64,000 nt of DNA from positions 4,489,605-4,553,604 of the forward strand of contig OX442321.1 in assembly GCA_949358305.1 (NCBI GenBank), in the 5' to 3' direction. Below the pieces are notes generated by a model. The model was not told the DNA's origin and searched no databases. It worked only from the letters and a program-made list of their open reading frames with translations. The position numbers were made by a program, and so were the translations under genes. Shown here piece after piece: positions 49,301-60,779 of this stretch; position 1 is the first letter of the stretch; each line of letters begins with the position of its first letter. The DNA comes from Strigamia acuminata. Taxonomy: Eukaryota; Arthropoda; Chilopoda; Geophilomorpha; Linotaeniidae.

Positions 49301-49751
49301 AAAAACATAAGAAATCAATATTTTAGCATAAAAAAACATAACAAATTAATATTTTAGCATAAAAAATCACAAAAAATCAATATTTTATCATAAATGAACA
49401 CAAAACATTAATATTTTAGCACCAAAAATCACCAAAAATTAATATTTTCCACCAAACAGTTTATTTTTGCATATGTTATACCTGAAATCTGTGTTTACAC
49501 TCCCTTTCATGGTCATATCGAGCCCAGGTTCGGCCAGATTAAGTCCATAGATCTCCAACGATGCACTGGTACTGCAAAATAAATTAATTCGTGTCGTTTT
49601 ACTCGTTTTATCGCGAATTTTAACCTTTCTTTCCCTACCTGAAAGATGCGTCTAATTGCTGAGCCGCTGTGCCGGCCGCTAAATAAATTGGATGTTGGGC
49701 AGCGGGTGACCAAGCCACGTTAGCCGTTCGATCTATTTCTTTTACCTTCAT
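37341..49751 (-). CDS. Sec31: Sec31, COPII outer-coat protein, 24 exons, 1307 aa
   Basis: Sec31 pairs with Sec13 to form the outer cage of COPII vesicles at ER exit sites. Exons from the start: 49639-49751, 49482-49571, 48845-49040, 48553-48786, 48342-48484, 48024-48288, 47800-47925, 45384-45617, 45246-45320, 45082-45183, 44940-45002, 43871-43994, 43622-43800, 43175-43301, 42968-43116, 42739-42906, 41223-41872, 41095-41159, 39292-39428, 39152-39181, 38979-39059, 38474-38794, 37653-37724, 37341-37520. All phases agree. [16 protein letters not shown] opens a WD40 propeller (to about 347: [41 protein letters not shown]). [10 protein letters not shown] is the Sec13-contact blade, and [23 protein letters not shown] and [10 protein letters not shown] mark the ACE1 helical solenoid. 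A Pro/Gln-rich stretch with [11 protein letters not shown], a Sec23-contact type motif, follows. The end is the conserved C-terminal helical domain ([20 protein letters not shown]). A separate 10-residue exon (39152-39181) lies in the linker. Confidence 0.97.
37795..38360. repeat. About 31-bp minisatellite in Sec31 intron 22
   Basis: Degenerate copies of GATGAATTTCTACGATTTTT followed by GATGAAATTTT. Confidence 0.9.
39660..41000. repeat. About 40-bp minisatellite in Sec31 intron 18, split by a transposon
   Basis: Units with TTTACGCTAATTATAACGTA and ATTCATTTCACCACA flank both sides (39660-39810 and 40845-41000) of the TIR element at 39811-40844, so the element inserted into a pre-existing array. 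Confidence 0.85.
39811..40844. mobile_element. ATCGAT-minisatellite TIR element, copy 2 (complete)
   Basis: Arms of about 100 bp (ACTCTGACCGACC at the left, the complement GGTCGGTCAGAGTA at the right) with TA on both sides (39809-39810, 40845-40846). The 830-bp interior is itself palindromic: ATCGATTTTTAACGATTTT units on the left, GATATTTTTCAATATC units in the middle, and complementary ATCGATTAAAATCGTT units on the right. No coding capacity. Confidence 0.88.
41885..42735. repeat. Minisatellite block in Sec31 intron 16
   Basis: Sub-arrays of a 34-bp unit (GATGATTTTTTGATGGTTTT plus TGAGGACAAT) and a roughly 21-bp unit (GATGATTTTTTGACCATTTTT). Open frames over it are spurious. Confidence 0.92.
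43390..43580. repeat. About 20-bp minisatellite in Sec31 intron 13
   Basis: Copies of GAAAATGCATTTTTTAGACA. Confidence 0.88.
44155..44870. repeat. About 28-bp minisatellite in Sec31 intron 11
   Basis: Roughly 25 copies of TTTTTAGACGAAAAACGTAC followed by AAAAAATGC. It makes a repetitive minus-strand frame rich in FSSKKAFF, which is not a gene. Confidence 0.93.
45907..45921 (+). promoter_or_regulatory. CTCF-like word in Sec31 intron 7
   Basis: CCGCCAGATGGCGCT, one mismatch from the CTCF core, about 230 bp from the TIR element in the same intron. Function not shown. Confidence 0.4.
46244..46876. mobile_element. piggyBac-type MITE, 633 bp
   Basis: Ends CACTAGAACGGCC and GGCCGTTCTAGTG are inverted repeats flanked by TTAA on both sides (46240-46243, 46877-46880), the piggyBac signature. 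Sub-terminal ACCGGTCATTTTGACCGGT-type palindromes and a long inverted repeat (about 46480-46810) make it a foldback. No transposase. Confidence 0.9.
47090..47655. repeat. 22-bp minisatellite, about 25 nearly perfect copies
   Basis: AAAAATCGATTAAAAATCGT in tandem (22-bp period), cargo of TIR element copy 3. It creates a 234-codon frame of repeating NRLKIVK, which is spurious. Confidence 0.97.
49075..49440. repeat. About 31-bp minisatellite in Sec31 intron 2
   Basis: Copies of AAATCAATATTTTAGCATAA with variable spacing. Confidence 0.85.
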
Positions 49752-50246
49752 TTTGTGTGTGAAATCTGTGCAAAACGAGCAATTAATGAGCGACGAAATT
49801 CAACAAACAGATGACCGATGTTCAAATATGGAAATATCTCGTATGTCGTTCAGAAAACGCCAGAAATTTAGCAATTAATTCTTCCTCGTATAGTTCAAGA
49901 AAATTCATGGATATCTTACGTTATACCACTCTAAAAATTGCTTCAAATCCACGTCGAATAAAGTGATCACAGTCCAACGTGGCAAAACACGTAGGAAGTC
50001 TCTACTCGCAATATACTATTAAAAAAAAAAAAAAAAAAAGTTTGTCGATGCTGCTGACACCGGACGGCAAAAATGGAAATTTAATTTAAAAAATGTAATT
50101 TAAAAATAAAATAAAATTATTAATATGTAAATAAAATCAAAAACTAAACTAAATAAATATAAAAAAAACAAAAATCCTTCGTGATATATTTTGAACACGT
50201 GACATCTCCGTTGTATTTGTTTATATTTTCCCGCCACTCGTCTGCC
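49752..50246. promoter_or_regulatory. Divergent promoter region of Sec31 and RTEL1
   Basis: 495 bp separate the two start codons, so both genes probably share a bidirectional promoter and short 5' UTRs. It includes an A-run (50020-50040). No TATA box or other clear factor site was identified. Confidence 0.6.
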
Positions 50247-53200
50247 ATGCCGATCGTCAATATCGAGGGAATTAACGTCAATTTCCCCTTCGATCCTTAC
50301 GATGTACAAACCGCATACATGAGTAGTGTCATCAAATGCTTACAACAGGTTAAAACGAACATTTTCACGCCATAAATCACAAAAATTGATTAAAATCTCA
50401 TTGTTTTTCAGGGCTTTAACGCCGTTTTGGAGAGCCCGACCGGCACTGGCAAAACTCTGTCGCTGTTATGTTCGTCCCTGGCGTGGCAAGAAACACGGAA
50501 AGCGCAAATACAAATCAATCAGATGCGACAGGACCCATCAAACACGAAATTCACTCAACTTCAAAGTCAATTGACGTCGGTCGCCGGTTCATCTTGGGGC
50601 ATAAATTCAGTGCCGAAAATCATTTACACGTCGCGGACCCATTCGCAGTTGTCCCAAGCCATGGGCGAGCTGAAGCGAACATCGTACAGACAGTAAAGAG
50701 ATGGGAAAACGTGTGTAAAAGAAGAAATAATTGATTTTTTTTTATTTTAGCTTCAAAACTGCGATATTGGGGTCGAGACAGCAGCTCTGTATTCATCAGA
50801 AAGTGTTGGATGAGCCAAATACGAGCACTAAATTGCATATATGTCACTCGTTATTGAAGAACAAGCAGTGTGTGTTTCATAATAACTTGGAAAAAAGCTC
50901 CCAGGAGGAAATTAACCGCGATAATATTCTGGATATTGAGGAATTAGTCGCTGTTGGCAACAAATCAAAGTAGTTCAACTTCAAAATGTGTGATTTATGT
51001 AGCTTTTAATGAAATTTTAGACGTTTTATATCAATTTTAATGAATTTTTAGACGTTTTATATCAATTTTAATAAATTTTTGGACGTTTTATGTCAATTTT
51101 GATAAATTTTTAGACGTTTGATCTCAATTTTAATGAATTTTTGGACGTTTTATCTCAATTTTAATCAATTTTTGGACGATTTGTCTAAATTTTAATGAAT
51201 TTTTGTACGTTTTATCTCAATTTTAATCAATTTTTGGACGTTTTATCTCAATTTTGATTAATTTTTGGACGTTTTACTCAATTTTAATGAATTTTTAGAC
51301 GTTTTATATCAATTTTAATGAATTTTTAGACGTTTTATATCAATTTTAATGAATTTTTAGACGTTTTATATCAATTTTAATGCATTTTTGGACGTTTTAT
51401 ATCAATTTTAATGAATTTTTGGACGTTTTATCTCAATTTTAATGAATTTTTGACCGTTTTATCTCAATTTTAATGAATTTTTGACCGTTTTATCTTAATT
51501 TTAATGAATTTTTGGACGTTTTATCTCAATTTTAATGAATTTTTGGCCGTTTTATCTCAATTTTAATGATTTTTTTTCCGTTTTATCTCAATTTTAATGA
51601 TTTTTTTTCCGTTTCTCACCAGAATATGTCCATATTACTTCGCACGAACCTTGAAGAACTCTGCAGATATAATATTTATGCCATACAACTACATCCTCGA
51701 CTCGAAAGCTCGTCGGGCGCAGGGAATCGAGCTCGAAGGCGCCGTCATTATATTCGACGAGGCGCACAACATCGAGGGAAATTGCGAGGACGCAGCGTCG
51801 TGCGAATTACACTCCCACGATTTAGCCGCGTGCATCGAGGCCGTGACGAGCGCCATGAACGATTTAAAAGAGCGGGAAGAAGCCACGAGCGTCGATTTCG
51901 GCGACTCCTCGCCGCCCGCGTTCAACCCCGACGAATTAATCGCCATGAAGACGCGGCTTTTGGAGTTGGAGCGACAAATCGCGGACATGCGCATTGATGA
52001 CGCGATGTTGGCAGGCTCGAGCATATTCGAGTTGTTCGCCAAGGCGGAAATGTGTCCGGAAAATGTGCAGAAAATATTCGATTTAATCGAGAGAATTATC
52101 GAACATTTATCGATGAGCGACGCGCGCGGACTGCAGCGGAAGGGACAAGCGCTGGCCAAGTTTTGCGACGTGCTTAAAGTGATTTTCAACCCGGATATTC
52201 CGCCGAAATTGCTGGTTGAATACTCGAAACGATATTACAGAGTAAAAGATTGATTTTTTGCTTTGTTTTTGATTTTAATGATGGGTTTTTGTGTAGGTTC
52301 ACGTCCGGGAGGAAAAGAAACAGCAAAAATCGACTTTTTTTACAACGTCGGGAAGTAAATCGATTCGGATTTTAAGTTATTGGTGTTTCAGTCCTTCGCT
52401 TTGGTAAATCGATTAAATAAATCGGTTATATCGATTGAAAATTGTTTATATATTTGAAACAAAAGGATATATCGACTATGTTATGATTTTTTTTTTGATT
52501 TGCTTGAATTTTTAAGAATTTTTTAGAATTTTTAATAATTTGTAAGAATTTTTTAGATTTTTAAAGAGGTTTTTGAATTTTTTAGAATTTTTAAGAATTT
52601 TTTAGAATTTTTAAGAATTTTTTAGAATTTTAAAGAATTTTTTAGAATTTTTAAGAATTTTTTAGAATTTTTAAGAATTTTTTAGAATTTTTAAGAATTT
52701 TTTAGAATTTTAAAGAAATTTTTAGAATTTTAAAGAAATTTTTAGAATTTTAAAGAGATTTTTAGAATTTTAAAGAAATTTTTAGAATTTTAAAGAGATT
52801 TTTAGAATTTTAAAGAGATTTTTAGAATTTTAAAGAAATTTTTAGAATTTTCAAGAAATTTTTAGAATTTTCAAATTTTTTTTAGAATTTTCAAAAAATT
52901 TTAATTTTTTTTTGAAATTTTTGAAATTTGTGAATCTTTTTGAATTTCCTTGATTTTTATTCAATTTCTTTCCTAGTTTAAAGTCCCTCGAAGCCCAGAA
53001 AGTGCACAGTATAATAATAACCAGCGGAACATTAAGTCCCCTAAGTTCCTTTACATCCGAACTCCAAATCCCCATCCACATCACCTTAGAAAACCCCCAT
53101 GTGATCGGCCAAGACCAAGTATGGGCCGGAGTGGTATCCAGAGGCCCCGACGAAACACCTCTCAACTCTTCCTACGAAAAAAGGCAAAAAAACCTTCCAA

Positions 53201-55582
53201 ACAAACAAAAACCACCCGATATTTAATCAACCCCCATTTCACTTCCAGAACCGACCAATTCATCGATTCCCTCGGCCGCTCCGTCCTAAACTTCTGCCGA
53301 ATAATCCCAGACGGAATTCTAGTCTTCTTCCCCTCCTACTCCGTCATGAAAATCTGTCACGACCGATGGGAAACCTCCGGCACATGGACCGCGATCAACC
53401 AGCTGAAAATCGCACTCACGGAACCCACGGACAAAACCGAATTCCAAACGGCGCTCAAGCACTATTCGGACATAATTAACGACGTAAAAAACCCTCAAGG
53501 AGCCATTTTCTTCGCCGTTTTCCGCGGCAAAGTGAGCGAAGGCCTCGATTTCGCCGACGCGAGCGGCAGAGCCGTCATCGTGGCCGGAATTCCCTTCGCG
53601 AACGTCGGCGACATGCGCGTGCAAGGCAAACGAAAATATCTCAACGAAGTCACGAGCAACAAAACGTCAAAAGTAAGAAAATAAATTATTTTTCTTAATT
53701 TTTTCGTAACAAAATAAATTATTTTTCTTAATTTTTTCGTAACAAAATAAATTATTTTTCTTAATTTTTTCGTAACAAAATAAATTATTTTTCTTAATTT
53801 TTTCGTAACAAAATAAATTATTTTTCTTAATTTTTTCGTAACAAAATAAATTATTTTTCTTAATTTTTTCGTAACAAAATAAATTATTTTTCTTAATTTT
53901 TTCGTAACAAAATAAATTATTTTTCTTAATTTTTTCGTAACAAAATAAATTATTTTTCTTAATTTTTTCGTAACAAAATAAATTATTTTTCTTAATTTTT
54001 TCGTAACAAAATAAATTATTTTTCTTAATTTTTTCGTAACAAAATAAATTATTTTTCTTAATTTTTTCGTAACAAAATAAATTATTTTTCTTAATTTTTT
54101 CGTAACAAAATAAATTATTTTTCTTAATTTTTTCGTAACAAAATAAATTATTTTTCTTAATTTTTTCGTAACAAAATAAATTATTTTTCTTAATTTTTTC
54201 GTAACAAAATAAATTATTTTTCTTAATTTTTTCGTAACAAAATAAATTATTTTTCTTAATTTTTTCGTAACAAAATAAATTATTTTTCTTAATTTTTTCG
54301 TAACAAAATAAATTATTTTTCTTAATTTTTTCGTAACAAAATAAATTATTTTTCTTAATTTTTTCGTAACAAAATAAATTATTTTTCTTAATTTTTTCGT
54401 AACAAAATAAATTATTTTTCTTAATTTTTTCTACATTTTCCCCATTTTTCAGGGACTAAACGGACAACAGTGGTATTTCCTGCAAGCCGTCCGCGCAGTT
54501 AACCAAGCCGTGGGCCGCATCATACGTCACAAAAGGGACTACGGCGCCATTTTGCTGTGCGACGAACGATTCAACAGCAGGGATACTTTGAATTCAATGT
54601 CCTCGTGGTTGAGGCCTCGTATTTCCTGCTACGATCAATTCGGCAAGGTTGTGAGGGAGTTGAAGACGTTTTTCAATCACGCGGAAAAAGCGGTAATTTT
54701 CTAAAAAATAATTCCAAATTTTATAAATTTATATTTTTGTAAATTTCGCAGTTCCCCGCGAGTGTGCGCCGTCAACAACGAGCGTCGAAAATATCAATTT
54801 CGTACGAAAACGGAACCGAATCTGCTTCGGCATTCGTTTTATCGCAGCCTCGTCTCAGTTTAAACCAAACGAAAAAGTCCAACTCGAGTCCCCCAACGAT
54901 CGACCTCGATTTAACTGCCGTTTACCATCGAAGTATTTCCCCGAAAATCGATATTTGAATAATTAATTTAACTAATTTTGTTAATTTTTCAAAGGCGACT
55001 CCACGTCGAGCGCTACGCCGTCGATGTCCGTCTCCGGGTCTTGTTTGGATTTTCTCGAACGCAGTTCCATCTCGCCGGCGATTAAATTAGACGTCCGGAA
55101 ACACGAAACGAGTTTCAAACGGGATAAACGACGCGAAGAGTCGACCCCGCTCGCAAGACGAAAGAAAATCGTCATTAAGAGGAAACACGAGGAAATTCAA
55201 GACGAAATTCAAGACGAAACGAAGCCGGAAATGGAGAAAAAAATCGAAGACAAACGCGAAGCTTTGAGGAACTTCTTCATCAAAGCAAAAACGAATTTAT
55301 CCACACCAGAATTCGCGATATTCACGTCAAACCTTCGCTCCATGAACCTAAACACGTGTCAAATGTCGACGCTTGTGGCCAAACTGTCGACCGCATTTCT
55401 CTCGCAACCGACAACAAAATTCCTGTTTTACGGTAAAACTAAAAAAAAAAAATAAAAAAAAAATTAATTTTCTAATTAAAATTTTTAATATAATTTTTAT
55501 TTACCTAGAATTTCGGAATTGCGTCCCGAGCGCCCGCAGAGCCGACTACGACACCGCAGTCAAACAAATCGAGAAAAACTAA
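50247..55582 (+). CDS. Rtel1: RTEL1, telomere/recombination helicase, 11 exons, 963 aa
   Basis: RTEL1 is a nuclear iron-sulfur 5'-3' helicase that dissolves D-loops, T-loops and G-quadruplexes. Exons: 50247-50348, 50412-50692, 50751-50969, 51623-52241, 52297-52403, 52977-53183, 53249-53672, 54453-54692, 54752-54932, 54995-55432, 55509-55582, all in phase. Seen: PFDPYDVQTAYM; Walker A SPTGTGKT (42-49); four iron-sulfur cysteines 141, 159, 168, 203; DEAH 246-249; YWCFSP; ITSGTLSPLSSF; GKVSEGLDFADA; QAVGRIIRH (671-679); and WLRPRI. After a basic linker comes one harmonin-N-like helical domain (about 860-940, LRNFFIKAKTNLSTPEF). It is shorter than the human protein: a second such domain and a PIP box or RING end are not seen. 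Intron 6 (53184-53248) appears to use a GC donor. XPD-family relatives (DDX11, FANCJ) were considered; the N-terminus and the YNYILDSKARRA segment fit RTEL1 best. Confidence 0.96.
51010..51605. repeat. 31-bp minisatellite in RTEL1 intron 3
   Basis: About 19 copies of GACGTTTTATCTCAATTTTA followed by ATGAATTTTTG. Confidence 0.95.
52480..52900. repeat. About 22-bp minisatellite in RTEL1 intron 5
   Basis: About 18 copies of TTTTTAGAATTTTAAAGAAA and variants. Confidence 0.93.
53673..54431. repeat. 33-bp minisatellite, 23 copies, starting at the RTEL1 intron 7 donor
   Basis: 759 bp equals exactly 23 units of GTAACAAAATAAATTATTTT plus TCTTAATTTTTTC, read as identical. The first copy has GTAAG, which is the splice donor itself; the others have GTAAC. 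Confidence 0.97.
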
Positions 55583-56146
55583 ATTTGTAGCATGAAAATA
55601 TTTATTTTTTTAAAAAAAAATTCTATATAATTATTTTTTTCAATTAATTAATAATAACAAAAACATTTATTTATAACTTATACAAAATCGTTCAATATAT
55701 ATATGCGTATATATATTTTTTAATCAATTACCATTTCGTCAATTACAAGATTTGTTATTTCAAAAATCATTTCACATTATCTGAATCAACACATGAAAAC
55801 AAAACGAAAAAAAAAGAAAAAGATAAAACAGATAAACTTGACACAATTATTCATTTACACGAACCCCCAAACACAAAAAAAAATTATAATTCAAATTTTA
55901 AATCTCAAATTCAATCAAAATAAATAAATAAATCAAATGTACCTGTTTTTTAAGTAATTATTTTTTCTTTACACAAAGGATTGATATTATTATTTTTTCC
56001 ACACTTTTTTATATATATCACTTACACTTTTTCATTATTTTTCCATTTTTTTTTTTAAATATCATTTTTTTTTCTCTTTCTATATATATTTGCAATATTT
56101 TATATATTTTTTTTAAATTAATTAATTTTTTTTCAATCCTTTTTTT
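55583..56146. other. AT-rich 3' UTR region between convergent genes
   Basis: 564 bp between the RTEL1 stop and the stop of the minus-strand neighbour. T/A-rich with several AATAAA-like words (for example 55920s), which fits overlapping or adjacent 3' UTRs. No further gene. Confidence 0.6.
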
Positions 56147-59100
56147 CTAAGTGTGTTTTTTCCTGTCTGCAGCAACTTCGTCGCGCCTACGCATGATGGC
56201 TTGATTCTGTTCACGAATTCTGCGAATTTTCGCTTCCAAGTCATAGTTGACTTTAAATTGGTAATCTCCTAATAAAACGTACATACACAATTTTCATGAT
56301 TATCATTAGAAATGTACTGAACACGCCCCGTCTCACAATTTTTCCATCTTGTTGTATATATATACACCATTAAAAACAAAAAAATAAAAATAAGCTAAAG
56401 CTAATTTTTCCCGTGCTGAAATCAAAACAAAAGAGTATTCAAAGCTAATCAATGATCGCAAACCAGTTGAAATCGTATAAATGGACAATTTTTCACAATT
56501 TTTCACATCCCAGTCCAGTTGTGAACACTATTTGACGCGAGCAATTACATCGACGCAATTCACAACCACACTGGAATCGGACTCGCTTTGAATACTCACA
56601 TAAAAATAAGTGTTAACAATATTTTCCACTAAAACGCACAAAAATTGTACAAATATTTACAAATAAATGCTGAAAAAGACCACGTGTAATTAGAATACAA
56701 CTTTCTATCAACACTAAAAAAAAAAATAAAATAAAAAAATAAAAAAAAAACAAAAATAAAACTGGACAATTTCAAAAATTCCTCACAAGGAATCCATTTG
56801 GACCCAAGAAACAAAAAAATCATTTACAAATGTACAAAAATATTCAATCTATAAGATTTAACATACTTTTCAAATCTACACGGTAGATATTAGATAAATA
56901 AGGGGATAGTTAGATTATTATATTATAGTAAAACAATATTATTATTATTATTATTATTTTTTTTTTTTTCGGATTTTTTTTTCTTGTACTTTTTTTGCTC
57001 AAAATGGCGGAAAATATCCATTTTGTGAAAAGGATCTTTATCCAAACACGTACCTTGTACTGGAAGGATTTTTAAAGAGGAAGGAAGATCAAAGTGTAGC
57101 AAGAAGGTTACCTGCCGGATAGGGGTCACTGACCCCAGTTGACAACTCTTTACGGCTTCTCTTTGCGGAATTGACGCTCCTGTTTTTCTCTCGTTTTCGC
57201 GACGTTGACGGCGTTGTTGGTTTGTCCACGTCGCTCTCCTCGTCTTTCTTGGTGACGGGTCGACCCAATCGTAACCGAACGGGCAGTTTTTTCCCATTCT
57301 GGTGCGATTTTCCTAGAAAATTCATTTTAAAAATTTTATTTTTCATCAATAAAAATTCAATTTTTCAATTTTAGATCAAGAAAAATTCAATTTTTCAGTT
57401 TTTGTTCAAGAAAAATTCAATTTTTCAATTTTAGATCAAGAAAAATTCAGTTTTTTAATTTTTGATCACGAAAAATTCAATTTTTTAATTTTTGATGAAC
57501 AAAAATTCAATTTTTAAATTTTTTATCAACAAAAATTCAATTTTTTAATTTTTCATCAACAAAAATTCAATTTTTCAATTTTTCATCAAACAAAGATTTT
57601 TCAACACCGAAAATACAATTTTTCAACACCAAAAATTCAATTTTTCAACACCAAAAATTCAATTTTTCAATTTTCCATCCACAAAAATTCCATTTTTCCA
57701 TCCACAAAAATTCAATTTTTTAATTTTCCATCCACAAAAATTCAATTTTTCAATTTTTCAATTTTAGCTCAATAAAAATTCAATTTTTCAATTTTTGAAC
57801 AAAAATAATTCAATTTTCAATTTTTGATCAACAAAAATTCAATTTTTCAATACCAAAAATTCAATTTTTCAATACCAAAAATTCAATTTTTCAATACCAA
57901 AAATTCAATTTTTCAATACCAAAAATTCAATTTTTCAATACCAAAAATTCAATTTTTCAATACCAAAAATTCAATTTTTCAATACCAAAAATTCAATTTT
58001 TCAATACCAAAAATTCAATTTTTCAATACCAAAAATTCAATTTTTCAATACCAAAAATTCAATTTTTCAATACCAAAAATTCAATTTTTCAATTTTCCAT
58101 CAACAGAAATTCAATTTCTCAATTTTCCATCAACAAATTCAATTTTTCAATTTTCCATCAACAAAAATTCAATTTCTCAATATCAACAAAAATCCAATTT
58201 CTCATCAACAAAACCACCCGCCATTAAAATCCCACCCAATCTCCACCACCAATCAAAAACACTCCACCGACCTTCATTCAAATGAGGCGACGGTGACTTT
58301 TTTCGATTTTTATTGCGCCGCGACCTCTCAGTCCGTTTTTCCTTCTTCCCCTTCTTCCCCTCCATTTTCTCCATTTTCACGATGCTCAAAACAGACTTCA
58401 GAACAGGACTGACACGGCTCGGACTCGGCGAACCCTCTTTCCGCTTCCGCTTCCGCCTCCCATTCTTCCTCTCCTCCCTCCTCTGCTTCAAACTGACACG
58501 CAAATCCTCCTTAGTGTCCGCAAACGCAATCGTCGCACTCGCAGCACTCGCAGCACCCGCAGTCCTACTCTGACTCGCCACCTCCGCGTGTTTCCAATGA
58601 TTCCGTTCCTTCCGCGGCGCCTCCTCCGCCTCGGCGTTCGACTTCCGCTCCACGGGGTCCGTCTTGGAAGAAGCCACAATCTTTTTGAGCGAAATCTTCT
58701 TGCTTTTGTCCAACACCACGCACTGTTTCGACTCGAACTTCCGCTTGCGCGCCTCCATTCGCGCGCGGTCCGAGTCCAACTCGGTCAAGTCACTCATTTT
58801 CTCTTCCGTCGCGTTCTGATGCCTCGTCGTCGTGTCCCCACTGTTCGCCGCACTCTGTTCGCCCTCAGCGTTCTCATTTTTATCACATTTCGACGCTTTC
58901 GACACGTCGTCGCAGTTGTTTAGCGAGGAAACCGACTCGTTGTCCTCGTTTTCTTTGTCGGAGCTCTGAGACGCGGTTTGGTCGAGCGAGTTCTCTTCCT
59001 GTTGCGTCTGGCTCATCTCTAGGACGCTCCCAGTGTCGTCTTCCTTCGTGGAATCACTGGATGGTGACGTGAGGACCAAGTCGTAGTTGGAATCCGAATC

Positions 59101-60779
59101 GCTGTCGGAGTCGGATTCGAACCGACTGAATTTACTCGAACCTGTTTAGAAATTTCGTTATTTTTAAATATTTAAATTTTTTTAATTGTTTTTTACGCTT
59201 TGGTTTGGTGTCTTTAGGCTGCGTTGATGGTTCTTCTTTGATGAGTGGGGTTGAATTTATTGGACGGAAAGTGCCGTGGTAAACGCGATTGATTGGCGAT
59301 TCTTCTATGGGGAGCGTTTGGATTTCTATTAGATTCGAATTGGGCCTCCTCCAACATATCTGCAAATGTCAATTGAGGGAAGGAAATTGTTTAGTGCTTT
59401 TGTTTGGGTTTATTTGGGGTTGCCAGGCGTCGGTTTTTGCTTTGTGGAACGTTGGATGTGGTCGCAGGACCGGGAGAATTTGTGCGGCCAAATTTTGAAA
59501 GGTTTTTTACATTTGGATAATCAAATTTTACTTGAAAATTCGTTTTATCTGTGAAAAAACTCAAATTTTGTCGATAAAAAACCAAAAATTTTGCCAAAAT
59601 ATTCAATTTTTCCACTAAAAAAATGTCTGTTTTTACTTAAAAAATCATTTTTGTCAATAAAAAGCTCAAATTTTGCTTAAAAATTCAATTTTTCCATAAA
59701 AAAAAACAAATTTTACTTGAAAATTCGTTTTATCTCTGAAAAAAGTCAAATTTTGTCGATAAAAAACTCAAATTTTGCCTGAAAATTCTATTTTTTCCAT
59801 TAACACCACAAATTTTGCTTATAAAAACAATTTTCCCATTAAAAAATGTATATTTTTACTTAAAAAAATCATTTTTGTCGATTAAAAAATCAATTTTTTT
59901 CATAAAAATAAACAATTTTTACTTTAAAATTCAATTTTGTCAATAAAAAATTCAAATTTTTGCTTAAAAAAAATCAATTTTTCCATAAAAAACTCAAATT
60001 CTACTTATTATAAATTTTTTTTCTAAAATATTTGACAATCGCATGTAAACCGACGCCTTGGCCTGGCAACCCAATTCCATACCATATCAGTATGTTGATG
60101 TGATTTAATTTTTGAATGTCCATCGTAACACGACAAATTCTAAAAAAAAAAACAAAAAAAAAAAAAACAAAACAAAAAAACCGCATTAATATTTAATAAA
60201 TTATAAATCCCAAACAAACATCACCAAAACCCACATTTAACTTCTTCTCAATCGATTTTTTCGAACTAAGTGCAGCCCGCCTTAAAACCTCCAAATCATC
60301 CTCATCTTTTGACCGAACCGGAGACTAAAAAAAACCAACAAAAACAAACCATTACTCAACCAACATCGAACAAAAACTATTGTTGAAAACTCACAGATTT
60401 CAGAGTTGCCAAAACTGCATTGCGCAGTGCCTGCAAATCCACATCCTACGGGAATAAAAACACAAATTAGTCAGGTAAAAACCAAGCTACCATTCCATCC
60501 ATCAGTTGCTAACAAAAACGACAAGTTGACAAGCGAAACGACGCTTCGGTAACGGCTTTTTGTCCGTTATAAACAAGTTCGCTCGCAACCACCATTTTCC
60601 TTGTTTGCGCTACAAACATACAAAGCGCTCATTTTCACGTATTTTAATCGGATTTATATTCCTGCCCGATGCGAGGTTCGACTCGGGTTATAATTTGCAG
60701 AAGCGAGCGAATTTAACGGCAATTTTAACGGAAAACTGTTTGATTCAAAGTGACTACGTACCTCGTCCTCGGACGCCAT
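56147..60779 (-). CDS. Unidentified Lys/Ser-rich, probably nuclear protein, 8 exons, 523 aa
   Basis: Exons: 60762-60779, 60395-60445, 60235-60324, 60083-60139, 59197-59359, 58272-59141, 57112-57312, 56147-56268. All phases agree and the start is ATG (MASEDE). The N-terminus has two related helices (DVDLQALRNAVLATLKS and DDLEVLRRAALSSKKS). Then come NSNLIEIQTL, an acidic run (FESDSDSDSDSN) and a long Ser/Glu/Lys-rich middle with basic clusters (KNGRRKRKRKEGSPSPS) that look like nuclear localisation and phosphorylation sites. KLPVRLRLGRPV follows. The C-terminus is a charged helix (LEAKIRRIREQNQAIMRRRD), reminiscent of the start of CCDC9 proteins, but I cannot assign the family. A further open block at 59391-59560 might be an alternative exon. 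Confidence 0.8.
57335..58200. repeat. AAAAATTCAATTTTTCA minisatellite in the intron at 57313-58271
   Basis: A diverged left part, then about eleven near-perfect 22-bp copies of ATACCAAAAATTCAATTTTT (57850-58090). The Asn/Ser/Ile/Gln-rich frame here is spurious. Confidence 0.95.
59540..60005. repeat. Degenerate minisatellite in the intron at 59360-60082
   Basis: About 30-bp units with CAAATTTTGCTTAAAAATTC and AAAAAACTCAAATTTT, strongly diverged. Confidence 0.8.

Noticed and set aside
51689-52189. 166-codon minus-strand frame
   Set aside because: Antisense shadow of RTEL1 exon 4.
54752-54958. Alternative RTEL1 end at the TGA after KIDI (54956)
   Set aside because: A good GTATTT donor at 54933 joins in phase to the next exon, which encodes the expected harmonin-N-like domain.
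50247-55582. Assignment as DDX11 or FANCJ instead of RTEL1
   Set aside because: All are XPD-family helicases. The N-terminal block, cysteine spacing, motif sequences and the helical harmonin-like C-terminal domain fit RTEL1.
57824-58285. 153-codon frame of repeating SIPKIQFFN
   Set aside because: Translation of the AAAAATTCAATTTTTCA minisatellite in an intron.
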